A stretch of DNA of 64,000 nt from TH-plancto1 sp043777375 (GTDB lineage Bacteria; Planctomycetota; Planctomycetia; Planctomycetales; Planctomycetaceae): the NCBI GenBank assembly GCA_043777375.1, contig JAYWHX010000196.1:1-64000 (forward strand). Direction: 5' to 3'. The translations under genes were made by a program, and so were the position numbers. The notes beneath the pieces were generated by a model, which was given only the letters and a program-made list of their open reading frames with translations, made no database searches and was not told the DNA's origin. Of this stretch, positions 52,401-58,701 are shown one piece after another. Position 1 is the first letter of the stretch; each line of letters starts with the position of its first letter.

Positions 52401-52767
52401 CTTCGGTAAACACCCCGTCAGCAACGGCAATTCGGCACCGATCAGAAACCCAGCCAGCTTCACAAGATTCACGAGCGAATTCCAGTAGCTCCTTTGCCGA
52501 TCCAATGTCCTTCAAAGCGACGTGTGCGTAAATTGCAAGATCGATCCACTTGCAGTGGGGCAAATGACCGCCTGCAAAATCAATTGCGTCCTGAAAGCGA
52601 TCATTCTGAACCAGGAGTTGAAGGGCAGCGTATACACGCGCGGGATCGTCCAGCGTGCCCAATTCGGCCAGTCCCGCCTCAACATTGCGGCTGATCGACG
52701 CCTCAAACGCGCACAATGACGCGATCCGAGCCGCGTGATCACTCCCTCGTCCCGGTTCAGGCATCAC
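49411..52767 (-). CDS. Large TPR-PIN domain protein (predicted RNase effector of a conflict system)
   Basis: 1118 residues. Residues 1 to about 330 are helical. About 340-530 are TPR repeats (FEDAVRVLKKAVVQSPDDAR, ILEQLGFAHTRLRQFSEAGV, INLAICQVHSGDPSSALASL). About 650-920 have a PIN-like nuclease pattern: PVVADMSAIITLHRLGRL near 652 (first Asp), PPPFLDAVLLAHDLGCRLLA and DDRLCQA near 895 (late Asp pair), interrupted by an Asp-rich loop (GDDDADDD). The last 200 residues are helical. It resembles the predicted TPR-GreAB-C-PIN conflict-system proteins, though I cannot see a clear GreA/B C-terminal domain. It overlaps both neighbours, so all three proteins are made together. RNA cleavage on infection is inference. 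Confidence 0.75.
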   Translation of the reverse strand: MMPEPGRGSDHAARIASLCAFEASISRNVEAGLAELGTLDDPARVYAALQLLVQNDRFQDAIDFAGGHLPHCKWIDLAIYAHVALKDIGSAKELLEFARESCEAGWVSDRCRIAVADGVFTEVLDDTSGVGIVARGGLADEDRALLEFAIEVLNPLVSPVRLSGHVAGAVQRLAVEFATNAYGLMGQFSQITDLVQPMIRCHPVPLLLAQLTLRRICEPPKGLSGRLRVEHPNSFSAGFLAALLDREVYGRGRESLDSLIGLQQMARDRGQEATEQLCQGLFETASAMDLASMARARSVVDGLVGESNRFRLFFDAVAFLMQDRADAALTELNTDLREHDAVWWQIAAKAHEMADDFDKATACWDRACQLMPHPDMLNRFAGLSIQQHRFEDAVRVLKKAVVQSPDDARILEQLGFAHTRLRQFSEAGVIFQRLILLQPSTERYRINLAICQVHSGDPSSALASLDVVFNSTQPDLQLIGLRTEILKSLDRASDAFADLQRLQKTFWSESRFLVLYMDTAYRAGEDKAAYSAFEQLMKMQHDGQLPEPIFRTVSLDDLKTIGAERHRQKESLFSEVVSGKLPWLVADALLGSVADQAWHRRTQRLHWLPDDVPSRGEWTIYATNGFSVQKDSAGGSTVSRIGIPRPDEPVVADMSAIITLHRLGRLTLAANYLGKLILPASFGDLPVRDAQRLASHQPSREQELRSVHDLVQRRLITVVEDSDVADGMNLVDEYRGDGDDHRFSLADVAQFLRSTQRLTSDELGEFSCVCHRPMQSDRELPRDARVLFAMSTLRSLARYEWLERVLPSVIWCVTRTDYDDEVRELQGYDFQRSIFSSHQAMWEEINQLRVVGKLEYRDSPSCRRSGDDDADDDNVEPPPFLDAVLLAHDLGCRLLADDRLCQAAVQNQYPELPDAGFGTDRLLVGLESKSVLSTDDVCTDLIRMMRWRYRFLLPESRHLKFAASRSRDNLPGPELREIAAYVQESMRDPGLFCGPEKSDVPTPIAFKYFMAWKQVCVEFLGALWEDSSITDQQLKSVTSWCIESLLPAVPRGMLYSPVGRRLADITPKEFILTAMIRFATIQPVQRANEALRLMARQLGMTEDEFYEAAAEAANVRYD

Positions 52768-53617
52768 GCAATTCCTTCAACAGAACCTGCAATCTGGTGA
52801 TGTCAACCTGGTCCCCATCGACTCGTGATAGGGAAATCCTCGCACGCTCTTCCTCGGCCATGAGCAAAAGCGATTCCGTGCGGAGCACCTGCGGCCAACG
52901 GTTCCCGGAACGCTCGAAGCTTTTCTGCAAGCTGGCTAGGAGCCTCGTCACATCCTCTCGCTCGAATCTCCGCCTCGCATCCTTGATGCCATCGATGAGT
53001 CGCCATACGAGATCCTCGTCGACCTCGCGCGGTTCAAGACCGGAACTCGCATTGACACGCGACGCGAGTCGTTGTGCATCGAGTGCCGCAAGAAACGCGT
53101 CCTCCGAAATCCCCTGATTGATAATGATGTTTCCACCAGCGGTCAGTCCCGTGACAGCATGCGGGCTGTTGAAGGGTTGCAGGTTCGTGTTCGTCGATGC
53201 GATCCCAGCATTGGCAAGAGGATGAACCTGCTGTCGCGAGTCAAGGTAGGCTAGAACGAGACCGGTGGCCAAGAAACCCAGAACGACAAGCGACGACGCA
53301 TCGGACGCGAAATCGAACGCTCCAATTCCCTTGAGATGAGCCTTGGCCACGAAACTCGGGACAAATCCCAAAACGCCAGCCATCCCAAAGCACCAATTCG
53401 CTCGACGCCAGTATCGATAACGTGGATTGACGTGCAGGATGGAAACAAAGATCAGAATGAAACCAGCAAGCAACCAAACCCACTTTGAAGTTGGGAAGTT
53501 CCACAACAGCAGGACTAGAACGGTGCCGATGATCGCGGCGCAAAGGGCGACGATCCACCATCGGTCTGATTCCACAGTCTGTTCTTTTTCGTCCACAGGT
53601 GCAGCCTTCAAATTCAC
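52757..53617 (-). CDS. Four-helix membrane protein with cytoplasmic domain
   Basis: 286 residues. Four membrane helices lie at about residues 21-40, 45-62, 73-90 and 107-125. A linker leads to TAGGNIIINQGISEDAFLAA (about 159-178), a beta-hairpin-to-helix motif, and then a helical cytoplasmic domain to residue 286 (DEDLVWRLIDGIKDARRRFE, VTRLLASLQKSFERSG). It overlaps the start of the TPR-PIN gene by 11 bases. It could anchor the PIN protein at the membrane, sense envelope damage, or be a pore-forming effector. The family is not recognised with confidence. Confidence 0.75.
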   Translation of the reverse strand: MNLKAAPVDEKEQTVESDRWWIVALCAAIIGTVLVLLLWNFPTSKWVWLLAGFILIFVSILHVNPRYRYWRRANWCFGMAGVLGFVPSFVAKAHLKGIGAFDFASDASSLVVLGFLATGLVLAYLDSRQQVHPLANAGIASTNTNLQPFNSPHAVTGLTAGGNIIINQGISEDAFLAALDAQRLASRVNASSGLEPREVDEDLVWRLIDGIKDARRRFEREDVTRLLASLQKSFERSGNRWPQVLRTESLLLMAEEERARISLSRVDGDQVDITRLQVLLKELRDA

Positions 53618-53711
53618 ATCCCGGAAGCGGCAATCGGCTTTAAGCCGAGAGAAATCAAGAGATGCATACGACGCGATTTTGACGGCATCGACCTCCAGTG
53701 TTCTCCCGAGG

Positions 53712-53918
53712 TTACTTTCGGTGGATCGCCTTGTTCTGCCTTTCGATCTGCGTGAGGAACTGCTCGAGATCGGCTCTCGAAAACAAGCGATATCCGTTCG
53801 CGGGATTCCTTCTCATTGGAACCTTTCCAGCTTCCGCCCAAGTTCGCAAGGTGTTCTGGGATACGCCGAGAATCTCAGCAGCCTGCGCCGTTTTCACGTA
53901 TTCGCTCAATTTGGTCAT
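53712..53918 (-). CDS. Small MerR/excisionase-like HTH protein
   Basis: 68 residues from ATG 53918, with GGGAGG 8 bases upstream; the longer frame to 54152 is translated repeat DNA. It has the MerR-like winged HTH of BldC/excisionase type (TAQAAEILGVSQNTLRTWAE, then NGYRLFSRADLEQFL). It lies 94 bases upstream of the membrane protein on the same strand and downstream of the 21-bp tandem repeats, so it could regulate the TPR-PIN set. An excisionase for one of the nearby recombinases is the alternative. Confidence 0.75.
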   Translation of the reverse strand: MTKLSEYVKTAQAAEILGVSQNTLRTWAEAGKVPMRRNPANGYRLFSRADLEQFLTQIERQNKAIHRK

Positions 53919-54068
53919 CTTCCAACCTCCCGGACATGGACTTGACCCGCTAACGTGACCTGAATAGCAAAGTCTATCAAAGTCTTCAGCTGTGCGACAT
54001 TGTGATGATACCGATGACACCGAAAATGATACTGATCCGCAGGTCGATGACCCTGATCCGGGGCCGAA

Positions 54069-54131
54069 AATGATACTGATGACCCTGATAATGATACTGA
54101 TGACCCTGATAATGATACTGATGACACCGAA
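54069..54131. repeat. Three 21-bp tandem repeats upstream of the HTH gene
   Basis: Units at 54069-54089, 54090-54110 and 54111-54131 share AATGATACTGATGA; the first two are identical and the third ends ACACCGAA instead of ACCCTGAT. Degenerate partial copies (GATACCGATGACACCGAAAA) continue leftward to about 54010. They lie about 150-215 bases upstream of the HTH start. They could be operator/iteron-like binding sites or simply a slipped repeat. Confidence 0.7.
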
Positions 54132-54279
54132 AACGACCTCGATCGGTATCACGTGATACTGATCGGCTCCTGAACCGGGTTGCCGAGTCGCCGAAATTGG
54201 GGCACAGAACGGTCGAGTCGGGCTCAGGACGGGAGACGGCGCGCGTGCTTTGAACCGCCGTACCAGTTGTCACCGACCA

Positions 54280-55881
54280 CTATGATTCGCTCGGTTCGTT
54301 CGCAAGGCGTGCCAGGAATCGCAGTTGCGGCGGTCGATCGGCGGGATACTCGCGGACGCAGGTGCCTGCCAACGCCTCCATCTGTTCAAACCCGTGGTCA
54401 CTGTCCCGACTATTTTCAGAAAGAAGCCCTTCGGCGAGAACGTCGAAGGGCTTTCTCATTGTGGGGACCAGAGTTACGTCATCGAGGCGGCAGTTCAAAA
54501 ACACGATTTCGAGTAATCGACGCTTGGCCGCATAGTCAGCGGTAAGCCATTGCTGCTTCAGGGTTTGCGAAAGTTCAAAAACTTTCGCCGCCAAGTCCGC
54601 CGTTTCATCATGGGAGCGGTCCAGCACGTCGAGTTGCAGCTTGATCGAGGCGAGCCGGTCCCGCATCTCGGTGTGCTTGCGTGCGAACGTCGCCTCGTCG
54701 ATCTCCTCGGCCAGCCGCATGTTGAGCAAGCGATCCTGCTGACCCACGATCAGCGTTTCCTGACGCTGTAGCTCTAACCGCTGGGCGCGGGAATCGGCTT
54801 GAGCGTCCCGCGTCTGCGACGCCAGCACGAGGCGGAACCAATCGCGGACGCCTTCGTCCTCTACCCGCATCTTGTCGAAGATGGCCATGACCTGACGCTC
54901 AAGTTCGGCTTCTGGGACGCGGACACGCGGATGTCCGGCGACGTTGTAGTAGGTGCAGCGGTAATAGGTGTAGAACCGCTCGCCCGACTTCATTTTCTTC
55001 CGAACCTTCTCCCCCGTAATCGGATGCCCGCAATGGGCACACTGGATCAAGTCACCAGCATAGGTGTGCGCGTGCGATTGGTAGATGTGTCCGCCGAGCA
55101 GGGCTTGCACGCGATCCCAAGTTGTCCGGTCGATGAGCGGTTCATGTTTGCCGGGATACCACTGCCCACGGAATTCCAGTTCGCCGATGTAGGCCCGGTC
55201 CTTCAGGATATTGTGGATGGAGCTTCGCGGAAACTTCGGCGTGGAGCTTCGGAATTGCCGCCCTTCAGCCGCAAGCTTTTCCACGAGCGTATCGAGCGTG
55301 TGGTTTTCATACGCGAAGAGCTGGAAGATACGTTTGATGTTGTCGGCCGGAACGGGATCGACTTCGACCATGCCGCGACCGTCCTTGCGGATGTTGCGGT
55401 AGCCGTAGGGACCGCGAGAGACGAACCAGCCTTCCTGCACGCGACGGGCCAGCCCCTCGCGGACATCGACCGATTGTTGCTCGGTGTAGAAGCTGGCCAT
55501 GTTGGCCAATGTCCGCCGCATCATGCGACCGGCAGGCGTGTTCTCGGTCGGTTGCGATACGGAGATGAACGGCAGGTCGTATTCCGACTCCAGACGTTCG
55601 AGTTCAACGTAGTCGAACAAATTGCGTGCGGCCCGGTCCACCTTGTAGAAAAGCAGGCCATCGAGAACGCCCGCGTTCTTCTTCGCGTAGTTGACCAACT
55701 CGCGAAATGTCTTGCGTTCGTCGCCCTTACTGGCGGTCTCGGCAATACGGTAGAACTTGGCGATTTCGCCGCCAGCCTGCGTGGCGTACCGCCGCAGGGC
55801 ATCTTCCTGGACTTCGAGGCTGAAGCCCTCCCGTTCCTGCTCCCGACTACTCACCCGTGCCAGCGCGACGAACTGTTTCAT
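54280..55881 (-). CDS. Large serine recombinase
   Basis: 533 residues from ATG 55881, coupled by ATGA (55878-55881) to the small upstream gene; the frame open to 56073 is not used. Residues 1-140 are the resolvase-like catalytic domain (ALARVSSREQEREGFSLEVQ with the nucleophilic Ser, FYKVDRAARNLFDYVELE). The Recombinase domain follows (YGYRNIRKDGRG, ILKDRAYIGELEFRGQWYPG), then a zinc ribbon (IQCAHCGHPITGE and CTYYNV region) and a coiled coil. The last 45 residues (from about LSENSRDSD) run beyond a hairpin at 54424-54453 and look like an unselected extension. It would integrate or excise the element. Confidence 0.93.
   Translation of the reverse strand: MKQFVALARVSSREQEREGFSLEVQEDALRRYATQAGGEIAKFYRIAETASKGDERKTFRELVNYAKKNAGVLDGLLFYKVDRAARNLFDYVELERLESEYDLPFISVSQPTENTPAGRMMRRTLANMASFYTEQQSVDVREGLARRVQEGWFVSRGPYGYRNIRKDGRGMVEVDPVPADNIKRIFQLFAYENHTLDTLVEKLAAEGRQFRSSTPKFPRSSIHNILKDRAYIGELEFRGQWYPGKHEPLIDRTTWDRVQALLGGHIYQSHAHTYAGDLIQCAHCGHPITGEKVRKKMKSGERFYTYYRCTYYNVAGHPRVRVPEAELERQVMAIFDKMRVEDEGVRDWFRLVLASQTRDAQADSRAQRLELQRQETLIVGQQDRLLNMRLAEEIDEATFARKHTEMRDRLASIKLQLDVLDRSHDETADLAAKVFELSQTLKQQWLTADYAAKRRLLEIVFLNCRLDDVTLVPTMRKPFDVLAEGLLSENSRDSDHGFEQMEALAGTCVREYPADRPPQLRFLARLANEPSES
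54424..54453. terminator. Hairpin inside the 3' part of the serine-recombinase gene
   Basis: AAGCCCTTCG (54424-54433) and CGAAGGGCTT (54444-54453) form a perfect 10-bp stem with a 10-base loop, with pyrimidine-rich flanks on both strands. It resembles a bidirectional terminator caught inside the coding frame, which suggests the recombinase gene once ended near here. Confidence 0.5.
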
Positions 55882-56099
55882 GGCGGAGACCCCGAAGACA
55901 ATGCCTGATACAACCGACCCACGTTCGAGATCATTGTAACGGCTTCTTCGGGCGTGAGCACGTCCTTGTAGTACGGTTGCCAGACGCGAATCGTTTCCTC
56001 GACGAGTTCCGGCGTGATCCAGTCCGGTGCCCCGGCCGGGACGATGCTGCAAGCACCCTCCCGGACTTCGCAATCTCGTTTGTGATTGCTACGGGTCAT
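55878..56099 (-). CDS. Small protein coupled to the serine recombinase
   Basis: 73 residues, ending in an ATGA overlap with the recombinase start. The N-terminus is basic and Cys-containing (RSNHKRDCEVREGACSIV); the rest is helical (TPELVEETIRVWQPYYKDVL, EAVTMISNVGRLYQAL). Coupling to the recombinase suggests a directionality or accessory factor, but no HTH is evident. Family not recognised. Confidence 0.7.
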   Translation of the reverse strand: MTRSNHKRDCEVREGACSIVPAGAPDWITPELVEETIRVWQPYYKDVLTPEEAVTMISNVGRLYQALSSGSPP

Positions 56100-56174
56100 G
56101 ACTGAAAACCACCACCGGAAAAGACAACGGGTTGAATGAACTCAGCAGGGTTAAGGGCACGATTCGCGGCACGA

Positions 56175-56441
56175 TCAAACCGACGAGGGCTGCCGCAAAC
56201 CCTCGCGCTGGAAGCGGAGCAATTCGTTGTGCGAAATGGCCCAGGCAGCATGAGCACCCCGGCCACTGAATTTCTTTTCCGCGTGAATGCGACCGTGGCG
56301 ACACCATTCACGGCAAGTGAATTCGGAACGACCGACGATGCGGGCAAACTCATCGACCGAATACCACTCGCGTACCTGTTGGCGTTCAACCAACGCGGCA
56401 AGCATGGTTTCGATCCTCTCCAGTCGTTCTTCCAGAGTCAT
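56175..56441 (-). CDS. Small DNA-binding protein (excisionase-like HTH)
   Basis: 88 residues from ATG 56441, with AGGAGA about 8 bases upstream. A short coiled coil (LEERLERIETMLAALVERQQ) is followed by an excisionase/helix-turn-helix domain (WYSVDEFARIVGRSEFTCRE, WCRHGRIHAEKKFSGRG, ISHNELLRFQ). It could regulate the element or act as recombination directionality factor for the serine recombinase encoded just downstream. Confidence 0.75.
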   Translation of the reverse strand: MTLEERLERIETMLAALVERQQVREWYSVDEFARIVGRSEFTCREWCRHGRIHAEKKFSGRGAHAAWAISHNELLRFQREGLRQPSSV

Positions 56442-56524
56442 TGCCCGTATCTCCTGACAATCGCGGGCGGGGAGTTTGTCCCCGCCCGCGTCAACGAAAC
56501 ATTTCGATTTGGCGAACATGGCCA

Positions 56525-56734
56525 TCAGGCCGGGTTCGCCGGACGATCCTTGTCGGTCGGCTCCTTCTTGGTTCCGAACAGGGGCACGAACAAATGCTCG
56601 AAGAGAGCCTTGCCTGCTTCAGGATGGCCTTGCACATGCGCGGCGATCTGAGAGATCACTTTGCAGATGCCGATACCGGCACCGGCCATGACCAGAAACC
56701 CGACAAGCAGAAGCATGAGAACCAAATCGTACAT
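56525..56734 (-). CDS. Small membrane protein
   Basis: 69 residues. One long N-terminal hydrophobic helix (LVLMLLLVGFLVMAGAGIGI) is followed by an amphipathic segment and a charged, Pro-containing tail (KKEPTDKDRP). It belongs to a leftward row of small genes in the integrative element. Function unknown; such small membrane proteins are common in conjugative or mobilizable regions. Confidence 0.6.
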   Translation of the reverse strand: MYDLVLMLLLVGFLVMAGAGIGICKVISQIAAHVQGHPEAGKALFEHLFVPLFGTKKEPTDKDRPANPA

Positions 56735-56803
56735 GGCACTAACCTCCGTTGAATGGCGGCGGGGATGCGGTCCCCGCCGCCGGTGAAAAGTTGCACGTAT
56801 CTG

Positions 56804-57289
56804 TTACGACTTCATCTTCACCCCGAACCTGGCAAAAATGATGGCCCCGAGCGCGACGAGCAGCCCACCGAGAAAAGTAGTGGCCATCGCGTTGCGGGTT
56901 TTCCCGTCAACATCGACCTTCATGCCGATCATCCGCCCGAAACGAAGTTCCACCGGCTTGTCGTCGCCTTCGGGGCGATGCGCGGGACTTGGCAGGTGTT
57001 GCGTCCGGTCGTTGTCGTCAGACGCGAGTTCCATCGGAACCGGTCGCCGGGCCACCATCTCGCGTGATGCGGGATGCGTGGCGTAAAACGCCGCAGTCTC
57101 TTGCGGTGAGAGCTTCCTGGCGGGCGAATCGCCGACCGACACTTCCCTTGGGCGAAGCCCGACGGGAATCAGGAAGTCGGTTTTGCAGTGGCCACAGTTG
57201 TGATTGTGGCCCGCCTTCTCAGGAGCGGCCCCGTACTCTGCGTCGCAGGTCGGGCAGGCGTACTCGATCAGTTGTCGTCGATTGAACAT
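56804..57289 (-). CDS. Zinc-ribbon protein with C-terminal membrane helix
   Basis: 161 residues from Met at 57289. The N-terminus has a zinc ribbon (YACPTCDAEY...NHNCGHCKTDF, two C-x2-C pairs). A polar linker is followed by one C-terminal membrane helix (ATTFLGGLLVALGAIIFARF), giving a tail-anchored topology. It is leftward, in line with the neighbouring small genes. Function unknown. Confidence 0.7.
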   Translation of the reverse strand: MFNRRQLIEYACPTCDAEYGAAPEKAGHNHNCGHCKTDFLIPVGLRPREVSVGDSPARKLSPQETAAFYATHPASREMVARRPVPMELASDDNDRTQHLPSPAHRPEGDDKPVELRFGRMIGMKVDVDGKTRNAMATTFLGGLLVALGAIIFARFGVKMKS

Positions 57290-57320
57290 GACTAAACCCT
57301 TTCGTGATGGTGACGGAGCG

Positions 57321-57638
57321 TTAACGCTCCATGTTGTTATCCCTGTCTTCTTGCCCCGCTTCACGGCCCTGTGTCGCGTAGCTGTCGATCATTGCCTGGT
57401 AACTTCCGTTATCGGATTCCAGGTCTTGCGTTACCTGTTGCATCGTGGGGTTGAGCGGAGTGCCAGCCTCACCACCGTGTTCCGGACTACCCAGAAAGGT
57501 CTCCATCACGGTGCTTCTGACATCTTTCACAGCCTCACGAGCCATTGCCCGGATTTCCGCACCGAGTGAGGGCAGTTGTTCAGCCCACTCGGCACGCGTG
57601 GCCAGCATTTGCTGCCACGTACTTTTTTCCCCAGACAT
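57321..57638 (-). CDS. Hypothetical helical protein
   Basis: 105 residues, hydrophilic and predicted helical (WQQMLATRAEWAEQLPSLGA, EIRAMAREAVKDVRSTVMET), with an acidic Asp/Arg-rich end. No membrane segment or motif. It starts 15 bases after the next upstream gene (ending 57654), with GGAGGG before the start. It belongs to the same leftward set. Unrecognised family. Confidence 0.6.
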   Translation of the reverse strand: MSGEKSTWQQMLATRAEWAEQLPSLGAEIRAMAREAVKDVRSTVMETFLGSPEHGGEAGTPLNPTMQQVTQDLESDNGSYQAMIDSYATQGREAGQEDRDNNMER

Positions 57639-57653
57639 CGTTCCCTCCTTTCG

Positions 57654-58220
57654 TTAGAAGTGACCTTGCTTGTAATGTTCAGCCAAGTTCCGCTGTTCGA
57701 TTTCCGCATCACGCATCGCTTGAAGCCGCTTCTTCGTGAGTTCAACTGTAAGTGCCTCGACGAAGAGCAGCGACACGCCACCGACGCCGATGAACCAACC
57801 CAGTGCCGGTTCGACATAGGAAAGAAACACGCCGACCATGATGCAGATCAAGCCGTCGGCTCCGCGTGCATTGGTTTCGTCCTTGATCCGTGGGAACATC
57901 TTCCAGGACAGCCACGGGTAGCCGGTGTAGCGCGAGTGAACCACCACCCCGTTCCTGCGGTTCTGGATTCCCTTGATGCGTTGCCGGAGCATCGCCAGAA
58001 GCCAGAGCAGGAAGAAAAACCACATCGCTTCCGAGTTAGCGAAACTGCCGTAAGCGAGGATGATGAAAAAGGCTGCCAAGCCGCTGTAGGTGAAAGCCTC
58101 CTTCCCGAAATCGGTTCTCAGGAATGGCGTCAGGCACGAGGCGTGACCATTCAGGAGCACGTACACGAAGTTGAATGCTCCCTGCATTTCGTCTTTGTCA
58201 TTTTGCGGTTGCTGGTTCAT
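57654..58220 (-). CDS. Multi-pass membrane protein
   Basis: 188 residues from ATG 58220, with AAGGAG 7 bases upstream. At least three membrane segments (YSGLAAFFIILAYGSF, AMWFFFLLWLLAMLR, LICIMVGVFLSYVEPALGWF continuing to VGGVSLLFVEALTV). A basic cytoplasmic loop (RQRIKGIQNRRNGV) and a charged C-terminal helix follow. It is in the group of small genes upstream of the coupling-protein gene and could belong to a minimal transfer apparatus; no family match is clear to me. Confidence 0.7.
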   Translation of the reverse strand: MNQQPQNDKDEMQGAFNFVYVLLNGHASCLTPFLRTDFGKEAFTYSGLAAFFIILAYGSFANSEAMWFFFLLWLLAMLRQRIKGIQNRRNGVVVHSRYTGYPWLSWKMFPRIKDETNARGADGLICIMVGVFLSYVEPALGWFIGVGGVSLLFVEALTVELTKKRLQAMRDAEIEQRNLAEHYKQGHF

Positions 58221-58416
58221 GTCTTGTCTCCTTCGGTTTTGGTTGTTGATGCGTCCCGTGGTTATGCAGGCTGTAGGCTTCCAGCCCCGCCTTGCACGTC
58301 TGAAACACTTGCTCGAAAAGCTGTCGATGCACTTGCTCGTCGTGCTTGTGTGCGACCATTCCAAACAGGTCGCACGTCATGTCGAATGCCGTCAGGTTGA
58401 CGAGTATCTGATTCAT
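58198..58416 (-). CDS. Small His-rich hypothetical protein
   Basis: 72 residues from ATG 58416, with a strong Shine-Dalgarno site (AAAGGAGG). Helical N-terminal half (QILVNLTAFDMTCDLFGMVA), then HKHDEQVHRQLFEQVF and a His/Pro/Lys-rich tail. Its end overlaps the membrane-protein start by 23 bases and its start overlaps the preceding small ORF by 4 (ATGA-type). Function unknown. Confidence 0.6.
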   Translation of the reverse strand: MNQILVNLTAFDMTCDLFGMVAHKHDEQVHRQLFEQVFQTCKAGLEAYSLHNHGTHQQPKPKETRHEPATAK

Positions 58417-58691
58417 TCCCTTCCTCCTTTCCGGCCCTCTGGCCGAGTTGAGTTCCCCTTGGTTTTCTGCGTGATTCCTGTCGTTCGACCCTTCACGTAA
58501 ATAGTAAGTGGCACCCGTGGAAGGGTCTTTCCCTCGCAATGGAAGCGAACCGGAAACCTTCTGGAAATCTGCGGGCAACACGGTCGTTTTGCCCTGAGCG
58601 ATTCACCTGGCTGGCGGGCAGCCTTCGCGTACCCGTCGGCCCAAAACAAATTGCCGTGGATCAAAAGCATCGGATCGCCGTGCAGTGACAT
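58413..58691 (-). CDS. Small ORF containing the dispersed repeat
   Basis: 92 residues from ATG 58691, with AGGAGGTG 6 bases upstream. The middle (FPVRFHCEGKTLPRVPLTIY) is encoded by the dispersed repeat block also found at 61180-61216, where the same strand and frame read PVRFRLAGKTLPRAAFTI. The good ribosome site and overlap with the next gene favour translation, but the repeat could equally be a non-coding element. Lowish confidence. Confidence 0.45.
   Translation of the reverse strand: MSLHGDPMLLIHGNLFWADGYAKAARQPGESLRAKRPCCPQISRRFPVRFHCEGKTLPRVPLTIYVKGRTTGITQKTKGNSTRPEGRKGGRE
58514..58550. repeat. Dispersed repeat, copy A
   Basis: CCCGTGGAAGGGTCTTTCC (58514-58532), 8 variable bases, then GGAAGCGAAC (58541-58550). 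Copy B at 61180-61216 has the identical two blocks at the same spacing. Flanking bases are also similar (GTAA upstream, GGAA downstream). Confidence 0.8.
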
Positions 58692-58701
58692 GCCACACCT
58701 C

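Noticed and set aside
54799..55908. 369-codon rightward frame opposite the serine recombinase
   Set aside because: The recombinase on the other strand has clear catalytic and zinc-ribbon motifs; this frame is its shadow.
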